Source: Leptospira ellisii
GTDB taxonomy: Bacteria; Spirochaetota; Leptospiria; Leptospirales; Leptospiraceae
Direction: 5' to 3'
DNA: 5,954 nt
Assembly (NCBI RefSeq): GCF_002811955.1
Contig: NZ_NPEF01000228.1
Span: 1-5,954 of the forward strand
Of the stretch, positions 1 through 4,900 are shown piece by piece. The notes under the pieces were generated by a model. The model worked only from the letters and a program-made list of their open reading frames with translations. It ran no database searches and was not told the DNA's origin. Within the stretch, counting starts at the first letter, position 1; the number at the start of each line of letters is the position of its first letter. Made by a program: the position numbers and the translations under genes.

Positions 1-80
1 ATATCATTATCATAAGATCCGTAGTATCCGATTGCAGAACCTTGAAAATAAAATTTAAGCGGAGTTCCCGCAATTTCGTG
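1..80 (-). pseudogene. Internal fragment of a TIGR01777-type NAD-dependent epimerase, cut by the window edge
   Basis: Read on the minus strand from position 80, the frame is open to the edge and contains FYFQGSAIGYYGSYDND. This closely resembles the conserved SAxGYYG segment of the TIGR01777/YfcH-type sugar-nucleotide epimerases (extended short-chain dehydrogenase family), which normally lies about 100 residues into the protein, around the catalytic Ser/Tyr. The N-terminal Rossmann half with its glycine-rich NAD loop is absent: the in-frame codon just upstream is the TAA stop of the glycosylase gene, and that gene fills the space where the N-terminus should be. I see no usable start codon. 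It is therefore probably a 5'-truncated remnant or a rearrangement joint. The remainder lies outside the window, so whether the rest is intact cannot be judged. The family match is from memory of the motif, on only 26 codons. Confidence 0.45.
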
Positions 81-698
81 TTATAGGCTGAATTCTTCTT
101 GAATCACGGGATGATTTTTGATTTTTTCGAGCGCTCTTTGAATACAAGCCTTTCCGATATCCGTATGATTCCAAACATTGAGGCCGGATGGGTGCGGTAA
201 GGGAATCCAATCTATTAATACGCCGTAGAGTTCCCGCGAAAAAACTCCACCGACGACGTCTTCTAATTTGTATTTTGTATTCTCCATCAATTGATCGATC
301 GCCAATTTACCGATCGGAACAATTAATTCAGGCTTATGGAATCGAACCTCGAACTCCAAAAATTCAGAACAATTTTTAACTTCGGCGGGATTCGGTTTTC
401 TATCTCCGCTTTTTGCTTTTCCGGGAAAACATCGACAAACCGCCGACATATTCACTTTTGAACGGAAGGCTTCTTCTTCGATTCCAATTCTTTTGAACCA
501 ACCGAAAAGGGTTTTTCCGGCGGTGTAAGCAAACGGCTTCCCGAATCGCTCTTCGTGAATTCCCGGCGCTTGGCCGATACTTATAACTCTGGCCGAAGGA
601 ATACACCCGTGAACGGGATTGCCTTGCATTTGCGGGCATTTACGGCAGCTTAATAAACGATTGAGATGATTCGAATATTCCGATTTTCTATTTTTCAT
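81..698 (-). CDS. Uracil-DNA glycosylase family protein (Fe-S, UDG-like subfamily)
   Basis: This is a 205-residue protein of the uracil-DNA glycosylase superfamily, expected to remove uracil or related deaminated bases from DNA in base excision repair in the cytoplasm. Motif 1 is GQAPG at residues 42-46, followed by GKPF and AGKTL (53-64). Motif 2 is PHPSGLN at 168-174. Four cysteines, C18 and C21 (CRKC), C90 (in CRCFPGK) and C110, are spaced as expected for the 4Fe-4S cluster of family 4/5 enzymes. The FPGKxKSGD stretch (91-99) and the HPSxxN ending resemble a UDG-like branch common in proteobacteria rather than classical family 4, whose motif 1 is GEAPG. The ATG at 698 is the only start near the open end, because an in-frame TAA lies four codons upstream; no Shine-Dalgarno sequence precedes it. 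It follows the STAS gene by 12 bases and is probably translated from the same transcript. Its exact substrate range is not known. Confidence 0.85.
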   Translation of the reverse strand: MKNRKSEYSNHLNRLLSCRKCPQMQGNPVHGCIPSARVISIGQAPGIHEERFGKPFAYTAGKTLFGWFKRIGIEEEAFRSKVNMSAVCRCFPGKAKSGDRKPNPAEVKNCSEFLEFEVRFHKPELIVPIGKLAIDQLMENTKYKLEDVVGGVFSRELYGVLIDWIPLPHPSGLNVWNHTDIGKACIQRALEKIKNHPVIQEEFSL

Positions 699-710
699 TC
701 TGAAGGAGAT

Positions 711-1133
711 TTAATGAACTATGATATTTGCGGCATCTTCCAGCGTCGTCGTGACTCGGATAAGGGTTTTTAATTTCGTTAATTCGAGAATTTTGTTTAC
801 TTGTGAGGAAGGGGAAAACATCGCGATTCCACCCTTGCCGTTCTTGACTAATTTTGCGTGTGTGCTCATGAAAACGGCCAGACCGGAGGAGTCGATATAA
901 CGAATGTTTTCCATATTTACGAAAACGTAAACGAAACCTCTGTCTATGAGTTCGAAAATTTTTTCCTTCAAAGCATGCGCCGAATATAGATTTATTTCCC
1001 CGCTGATTCTTAAAGCCACTCCCTCTTTAGGGAAATTTGCGGGAACTCCATCCTTCTGCAAAGCAACCTGTAGTTCATTGATGGAAAAATCAACTTCCTC
1101 CCCGTCGAGATCCAAAGAATCGCCTATTCCCAT
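711..1133 (-). CDS. STAS-domain anti-sigma-factor antagonist
   Basis: This is a 140-residue protein with a single STAS domain (about residues 38-138), of the SpoIIAA/RsbV type. Such proteins bind and sequester an anti-sigma factor or other partner when unphosphorylated, and are switched off when a GHKL-type serine kinase phosphorylates a conserved serine. The signature YIDSSGLAVF lies at 79-88; by alignment with SpoIIAA, S83 is the likely phosphorylation site and D81 the preceding acidic residue. The LRISGEINLYSA segment (41-52) is the usual first strand and turn. The first 35 or so residues are an acidic extension not found in minimal STAS proteins of about 110 residues. A good Shine-Dalgarno sequence (GGAG, positions 1141-1144, seven bases before the ATG) supports this start. 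It lies between galK (34-base gap) and the glycosylase (12-base gap). No kinase, phosphatase or sigma factor is adjacent, so the partner is unknown. Confidence 0.93.
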   Translation of the reverse strand: MGIGDSLDLDGEEVDFSINELQVALQKDGVPANFPKEGVALRISGEINLYSAHALKEKIFELIDRGFVYVFVNMENIRYIDSSGLAVFMSTHAKLVKNGKGGIAMFSPSSQVNKILELTKLKTLIRVTTTLEDAANIIVH

Positions 1134-1167
1134 CTGAGTTCTCCAGTTTTAATTAATAAATTCGGAT

Positions 1168-2319
1168 TCAAAATTCACCGACGCCGTCGGAAATTTGAAA
1201 CGTATATAATGCCGGTTCATTGCCAAATTTTTCGAAATAGCGAGATTTTATTTTTTCAAATAGCATATCTCTTCTTCCCTTTTTGTCGAGTATCAAAATG
1301 CAACCCCCGAAACCGCCGCCGATCATTCGGGCCCCGAGAACCGCCTCCTTACGTAATTCTTCGACTATAAAATCCGTTTCTTCACACGAAACTTCATAGT
1401 CTTCGGATAGGGAACGATGGCATTCGAAAAGAATTTTACCGACGGAAGCCGGATTACCCTCCCGCAAATACCGCACAGCCTCTTCGGTCCGCAAGCGCTC
1501 GGTCACCACGTGCCGTGCCCGCTTCGCTTCGACCTCGCTCAGTGCGGGAACTCCCAAATCCCCTAACTCGGCCTGATACAACGACGAAAGAGGATTCCGA
1601 CTTTCCCGAATCTTCAAAAACGCCGATTCCACTTCTTTTCTTCTTTCGTTATAAGCGCTGTCCTTCAGGGAATGTTTTACTTTGGAATCGATCAGATAAA
1701 ACTCGCAATCCGAAAGATGGATGGAATGATAACGATATTCCAACGTCTCGGTATTCAGCGAGATACAATGACCTTCTTTTCCGACGGCGATCACGAATTG
1801 ATCCATGATTCCGCATTGAACTCCGACAAAACGATTTTCCGCGCGTTGTCCCAAAAGCGCTATGTCCTCCCGTTTCCAATTCCAATCGTGGATTTCGGAA
1901 AGCGCGAACGCCATAACCACTTCGAATGCGGCCGAAGAGGATAAACCCGCTCCTTGCGGAATGTCTCCCCAAACCACCGCGTCAAAAAAGTCGACCTCGT
2001 AACCGAGTTTCGCGAATTCCCCGATGACTCCGAACGCGTAATTCACCCAAGGGAATTCGTTCGAATAAGCGGCCGATTCCGATTCCGCGAGTTCGTCCGA
2101 TTCCATGGAAAGAATTCGAAAACGTCCCGCGGAATTTTTTCGGATCGCGATCTTGATGGAGACGTCGATGGCCGCCGGCAGAACGATTCCTCCCGCGTAG
2201 TCCACGTGTTCCCCGATGATGTTGATTCTTCCCGGAGCCGAAAAAAATCTGATCTTCTCTCCGTGTTTCGAATCGGCGAAAACCGTTTCGAATTTTTTAG
2301 ATAAGGTCTTTTTATCCAT
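1168..2319 (-). CDS. galK: Galactokinase
   Basis: This GHMP-family kinase phosphorylates galactose to galactose-1-phosphate with ATP, the first committed step of the Leloir pathway. From the ATG at 2319 it is 383 residues, close to the 382 of the E. coli enzyme. Visible motifs are the galactokinase signature GRINIIGEHVDY (30-41), the GHMP ATP loop PQGAGLSSSAA (121-131), CGIMDQ (169-174) with the catalytic Asp D173, and the C-terminal GARMIGGGFGG (329-339). R31 matches the conserved substrate-site Arg. The frame continues 18 codons upstream to a TTG at 2373, but that TTG abuts its only purine-rich stretch and the extra residues have no counterpart in the family, so I place the start at 2319; the AAGAAA before it is a weak ribosome site. 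It is the first gene of the minus-strand run and is divergent from pgi. No galT or galE is in view. Confidence 0.95.
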   Translation of the reverse strand: MDKKTLSKKFETVFADSKHGEKIRFFSAPGRINIIGEHVDYAGGIVLPAAIDVSIKIAIRKNSAGRFRILSMESDELAESESAAYSNEFPWVNYAFGVIGEFAKLGYEVDFFDAVVWGDIPQGAGLSSSAAFEVVMAFALSEIHDWNWKREDIALLGQRAENRFVGVQCGIMDQFVIAVGKEGHCISLNTETLEYRYHSIHLSDCEFYLIDSKVKHSLKDSAYNERRKEVESAFLKIRESRNPLSSLYQAELGDLGVPALSEVEAKRARHVVTERLRTEEAVRYLREGNPASVGKILFECHRSLSEDYEVSCEETDFIVEELRKEAVLGARMIGGGFGGCILILDKKGRRDMLFEKIKSRYFEKFGNEPALYTFQISDGVGEF

Positions 2320-2462
2320 TCTAACGTTTCTTAAAACCCGGGAAACATTGATACGGGCTCCGCTTCTCGTCAATCCTTCTACGTTTCCGTTTTCCCGGAA
2401 CTTTTGGATTTTTCTTGCCCCTCGTTTTCATTTTTCTAAACTGTTCCAGCGTTCGATTTTCG

Positions 2463-2483
2463 GGAGAATTTGGAACGTTCTCC
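2463..2483. promoter_or_regulatory. Inverted repeat in the galK-pgi divergent region
   Basis: Arms GGAGAA (2463-2468) and TTCTCC (2478-2483) enclose nine bases and overlap the perfect palindrome GAACGTTC (2473-2480). This is the size of a typical dimeric repressor or activator site, placed about 145 bases before galK and 113 bases before pgi. No regulator is identified. Good -35/-10 pairs are not obvious for either gene. The function is inferred only from symmetry and location. Confidence 0.25.
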
Positions 2484-2538
2484 GATTCGATATTTCTTTC
2501 CTCGAAAGGGCGATCGATTCGGCGATTTCGGTCTTGAA

Positions 2539-2571
2539 AAAAGAAACCGAAAAGAAACCGAAAAGAAACGG
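2539..2571 (+). repeat. Three tandem 11-base purine repeats upstream of pgi
   Basis: Two exact copies of AAAAGAAACCG (2539-2549, 2550-2560) are followed by a third with the last bases changed to CGG (2561-2571). The block ends 24 bases before the pgi start and is continued by another A-run. Short A-tracts recur once per 11 bases, close to one helical turn, which can bend DNA. In the transcript it would give an unstructured purine-rich leader. It could be read as coding in the frame upstream of pgi, but only as a lysine/arginine-rich low-complexity stretch. Confidence 0.8.
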
Positions 2572-2595
2572 AAAAAAAGGGATTTTCGTAAACTT

Positions 2596-3933
2596 ATGAT
2601 CCGATTAGAAACTAGATTCGCATCTTCTTTCGTTTCGACCCGGGAATTGGAGCCGTTTTTGTCAGACGCCGAATCCGCCCGGCGCACCTTACACTCCGCA
2701 GACGGAAAGGGAAACGAGTATCTGGGTTGGCTGGACCTTCCGAAAAAAGAATCGGATTCCGAAATCGAAAGAATCGTTCAAACCGCCGAACGACTGCGCG
2801 CCGTTTCCGAAACGATAGTCGTCATAGGAATCGGCGGATCCTATTTGGGATCGCGCGCCATCTTGGAAGCGGTTCAGCCTTACTTTAAAAAAACTTTCAA
2901 AGGAAATCCGGAAATCCTATTCGCGGGTCATCATCTCGAATCCCGTTATTATTCCGAACTCGCGGAATACCTCCAAGACCGCGATTTCTCCATCAATGTG
3001 ATCTCCAAATCGGGAACGACCACCGAACCCGCGATCGCATTTCGGATTCTCTGGGATCTTCTCGTAAAAAAATACGGGACCGCGGCCGCGCGAAGGGTGG
3101 TCGCCACGACCGACGCTTCCAAAGGCGCGCTCAAATCTTTTGCTGACGCGGAAGGTTTCGAAACTTTTACGATTCCCGACGATGTGGGAGGGCGGTATTC
3201 CGTTCTGACGCCCGTCGGACTGTTTCCACTGGCCGCTGCAGGACTTCCGATCCGCGATTTTATATTCGGATTTCGGAATATACTTACCGATCTGCACGAA
3301 AATAGGGACCCTCTCTCGAATCCCGCGATCAGATACGCGGCTCTTCGGAATTATTTTTTGTCCACCGGTCGAACCGTGGAAATATTAGCGAACTTTAATC
3401 CTTCGCTTCATTTCGTTTCGGAATGGTGGAAACAACTTTTCGGCGAAAGCGAAGGCAAGGAAAACCGGGGAATTTTTCCCGCGTCGATGGACTTTACGAC
3501 CGATCTTCATTCCTTAGGACAATACGTCCAGGAAGGCAAACGGATTCTTTTTGAAACGGTTTTGAGTCCTTCCTCCAATCGATCGGATTTGATTTTGACT
3601 CCGACTCGGGAGAATCTGGATTCCCTTAATTTTTTGGCGGGAAACACGATCGGACACGTGAACGAACAGGCGCGTTTGGGAACCCTTCTCGCGCACGCGG
3701 ACGGAGGAGTTCCCTGCTTGGAGGTTGTGTTTCCGGACATCACGCTTTCCTCTTTGGGGGCTTTATTCTACTTTTTCGAATATGCTTGTGCGATTTCCGG
3801 ATATTGTCTCGGGGTCAATCCCTTCGATCAACCGGGCGTCGAAGCATATAAGAAGAATATGTTTTCCCTTTTGGACAAACCGGGCTTTGAAAAAGAAGGG
3901 GCGGCGCTTCGAAAACGGATCTTAGGAAACTGA
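2596..3933 (+). CDS. pgi: Glucose-6-phosphate isomerase
   Basis: This cytoplasmic enzyme interconverts glucose-6-phosphate and fructose-6-phosphate in glycolysis and gluconeogenesis. It is 445 residues, the short bacterial form of about 445-450 rather than the 550-residue E. coli type. It has two SIS sugar-isomerase lobes. Motifs include [13 protein letters not shown] (76-88), [10 protein letters not shown] (137-146), the signature [15 protein letters not shown] (197-211), GESEGK (283-288) with likely catalytic E284, DLHSLGQ (303-309) with H305, and the second signature [17 protein letters not shown] (404-420) with K419. All the expected catalytic residues are present. The open frame extends 42 codons upstream to a TTG at 2470, but that part is a Lys/Arg-rich reading of the purine repeat, so the ATG at 2596 is chosen. 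The ribosome site is weak (AAGGGA about 13 bases upstream). In a fatty-acid-using spirochaete its main use is probably gluconeogenesis, the pentose-phosphate route and supply of envelope sugars. Confidence 0.96.
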   Translation: MIRLETRFASSFVSTRELEPFLSDAESARRTLHSADGKGNEYLGWLDLPKKESDSEIERIVQTAERLRAVSETIVVIGIGGSYLGSRAILEAVQPYFKKTFKGNPEILFAGHHLESRYYSELAEYLQDRDFSINVISKSGTTTEPAIAFRILWDLLVKKYGTAAARRVVATTDASKGALKSFADAEGFETFTIPDDVGGRYSVLTPVGLFPLAAAGLPIRDFIFGFRNILTDLHENRDPLSNPAIRYAALRNYFLSTGRTVEILANFNPSLHFVSEWWKQLFGESEGKENRGIFPASMDFTTDLHSLGQYVQEGKRILFETVLSPSSNRSDLILTPTRENLDSLNFLAGNTIGHVNEQARLGTLLAHADGGVPCLEVVFPDITLSSLGALFYFFEYACAISGYCLGVNPFDQPGVEAYKKNMFSLLDKPGFEKEGAALRKRILGN

Positions 3934-3935
3934 AA

Positions 3936-3992
3936 GAATTACGTCGTTTAATCCGATAGGAGTAATTCCTCCGCTCGACGAAGACACTTTTT
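3936..3992 (+). terminator. Possible weak terminator after pgi
   Basis: Two alternative pairings follow the pgi stop: GAATTAC (3936-3942) with GTAATTC (3962-3968), and CGTCG (3942-3946) with CGACG (3976-3980). The second is followed, after seven bases, by five T (3988-3992). Both have long loops and share bases, so at most one can form. This is not a textbook Rho-independent terminator. Confidence 0.2.
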
Positions 3993-4010
3993 CGATCTTT
4001 ATCGTGAAAT

Positions 4011-4039
4011 TTCTTTTCTTGCTTGACACTTTTTAAAAT
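4011..4039 (+). promoter_or_regulatory. Candidate promoter for the small exported protein gene
   Basis: TAAAAT (4034-4039) matches five of six bases of the -10 consensus and has a poor -35 (TTCTTT, 4011-4016) at 17 bases. A perfect -35 TTGACA also lies at 4023-4028, but its correctly spaced -10 would be the poor CTGGAT (4046-4051). The first option leaves a leader of about 12 bases; the second would make the transcript begin almost on the ATG at 4058. The choice cannot be made by eye. Confidence 0.28.
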
Positions 4040-4057
4040 CGGGAACTGGATGAGAAC

Positions 4058-4390
4058 ATGCAGGGGAAAAGAAACAAAACGGGGATTTGTTTTGCGGCAA
4101 GTTTGCTCGCATTCTTGTTTCTGTCCATTTCCTTAACTTCTGCCAGCAATCTTCCTGGGAAGTTGCCGACCCAAAAACAAACCATAACGGGTATTGAATC
4201 CGAATATAAGGAGCCGGTACAATCGGAGGAAGAATCAGAATTCCTACTGAGTATCCACTCCTTTACCCATAAAAACATCCTATTCGTTTTCAAAGGCAAA
4301 ATCACTTCCCTCCAGGATAGGTTCCAATTCCATTTCTGTAACTTCCAAACTATAGGTCTCTTAAACTTACCCCCTCCCGTATCCGCTTAA
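4058..4390 (+). CDS. Small exported protein of unknown function
   Basis: This is a 110-residue protein I do not recognise. Residues 1-8 carry positive charges (K4, R5, K7), and residues 9-28 form a hydrophobic core (FAASLLAFLFLSISLTSA) ending in a small-residue cleavage site around TSAS-N (residues 27-31), so it is probably exported by the Sec route. There is no cysteine lipobox at the cleavage site. The mature part has an acidic stretch (SEEESE, about 55-60), then alternating hydrophobic segments such as LLSIHSF and ILFVFKGKI, and a proline-rich tail LLNLPPPVSA. The start has a modest GGATGA ribosome site. The signal peptide and acceptable codon use argue that it is real. It stands alone between pgi and a weak terminator-like hairpin. 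Similar short exported proteins precede efflux operons in some spirochaetes, but none follows here. Confidence 0.55.
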   Translation: MQGKRNKTGICFAASLLAFLFLSISLTSASNLPGKLPTQKQTITGIESEYKEPVQSEEESEFLLSIHSFTHKNILFVFKGKITSLQDRFQFHFCNFQTIGLLNLPPPVSA

Positions 4391-4413
4391 CTAGTTTCGA
4401 ATTCTAGTTTTTT
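4389..4413 (+). terminator. Hairpin plus T-run after the small exported protein gene
   Basis: AACTAG (4389-4394) pairs with CTAGTT (4404-4409) across a nine-base loop, and T continues to 4413 (six T in a row from 4408). The first arm overlaps the stop codon of the gene. The stem is A/T-rich, so termination would be weak. The same bases also form a CTAGTTT direct repeat (4391-4397 and 4404-4410). Confidence 0.35.
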
Positions 4414-4430
4414 ACCGTTACGGGGGAAAT

Positions 4431-4664
4431 ATGTCTTACAATCGAAGAAACGCGGTTCTTCCCGCGAAGAATTCAGGTTCGTACCTTAGATTCTTAAAAA
4501 CACAGATCGATTCCTTTCGAAATCCGAACATCGGTTTTTCAGACGGGCATTCCCCCGTACAAAGTCCTTACTACTGTTTGCAACTTACGGATCTCCAAAT
4601 TGTGCCAATCCCGGTTTTGGGAAATTACTCATTCTCAAGACCGGGGTTGGCATTCTTTTTTTAG
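4431..4664 (+). CDS. Doubtful 77-codon open frame
   Basis: It starts with ATG eight bases after the end of the dyad at 4415-4423, behind GGGGGAAAT, which could act as a crude ribosome site. The product is polar, has no signal peptide, no membrane segment and no recognisable motif, and ends in FFF, read from the T7 run directly before TAG. I do not recognise it. A different frame over the same bases reads a better membrane-like segment, so this may be chance or the front part of a frameshifted gene. Confidence 0.22.
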   Translation: MSYNRRNAVLPAKNSGSYLRFLKTQIDSFRNPNIGFSDGHSPVQSPYYCLQLTDLQIVPIPVLGNYSFSRPGLAFFF

Positions 4665-4784
4665 GCGCCGTCGTTTCCTCATTCGGACGGAAAATAAAAA
4701 AGGTCGGTTTGGAACTTCGCGGAATTACGACATTCGACCCCCGGTGTTACTCCCGTGTTTCGAGTCATGTTCTGCGGTAGTTCG

Positions 4785-4796
4785 GGAGTTCCCGCA
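4785..4796 (+). repeat. Copy of the recurring 12-base word GGAGTTCCCGCA
   Basis: The same 12 bases occur at 61-72 (plus strand) and, as the reverse complement, at 1038-1049 and 1543-1554. The copies at 61 and 4785 share 14 bases (GGAGTTCCCGCAAT). The two copies inside galK and the STAS gene encode Gly-Val-Pro-Ala; the copy here is outside any convincing gene. The core GGGAGTTCCC is nearly self-complementary. Confidence 0.6.
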
Positions 4797-4877
4797 ATCT
4801 CCCTAGGAACGGCCCTCTTTTTCGAGACTTCGTCTAAAAATGGTTTTATTTCCGCCGAAATTCGGATACGTTTTGCC

Positions 4878-4891
4878 GGGGATTTTTCCCC
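4878..4891 (+). promoter_or_regulatory. Perfect short hairpin just before the 4901 start codon
   Basis: GGGGA (4878-4882) and TCCCC (4887-4891) form a perfect five-base stem with a TTTT loop, ending nine bases before the ATG at 4901. No Shine-Dalgarno sequence is visible between the hairpin and the start. The G-run itself is locked in the stem and is too far away to serve well. A role in limiting ribosome entry is inferred from position only. Confidence 0.4.
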
Positions 4892-4900
4892 TAAGCAAAA

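Larger units (their letters stand above)
4391..4900. other. Long stretch with no convincing gene; possible decayed gene
   Basis: This stretch of about 510 bases contains the hairpin and T-run at its start, a small dyad CCGT-T-ACGG (4415-4423), a doubtful 77-codon frame (4431-4664), and a frame without ATG, GTG or TTG (4490-4780) that reads a hydrophobic, membrane-like segment LLILKTGVGILFLGAVVSSF followed by the basic GRKIKK. It also holds a T7 run (4656-4662), one copy of the 12-base word GGAGTTCCCGCA (4785-4796), and a short hairpin just before the next gene. Open readings in competing frames that each stop early suggest either a non-coding leader or a gene broken by indels. I see no tRNA or known riboswitch. 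Confidence 0.4.

Noticed and set aside
1954..2304. Plus-strand frame of 116 codons inside galK
   Set aside because: It is Arg/Asp-rich, as expected from reading galactokinase codons antisense, and has no motif or ribosome site.
2320..2373. Longer galactokinase starting at a TTG at 2373
   Set aside because: The extra 18 residues have no counterpart in galactokinases, the TTG directly abuts its purine-rich stretch, and starting at 2319 puts the signature at the usual distance from the N-terminus.
2470..2595. Longer glucose-6-phosphate isomerase starting at a TTG at 2470
   Set aside because: The added 42 residues are a Lys/Arg-rich reading of a purine repeat; the 445-residue form from the ATG at 2596 fits the short bacterial family length and the expected positions of the catalytic residues.
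2917..3297. Minus-strand frame of 126 codons inside pgi
   Set aside because: It is a shadow of pgi, which has all its family motifs over the same bases.
4023..4028. Perfect TTGACA as the -35 of a strong promoter
   Set aside because: No acceptable -10 lies 16-18 bases downstream; it is kept only as an alternative in the promoter entry.
4033..4305. Minus-strand frame of 90 codons over the small exported protein gene
   Set aside because: The plus-strand reading has a clear signal peptide; the antisense reading has no coherent features.
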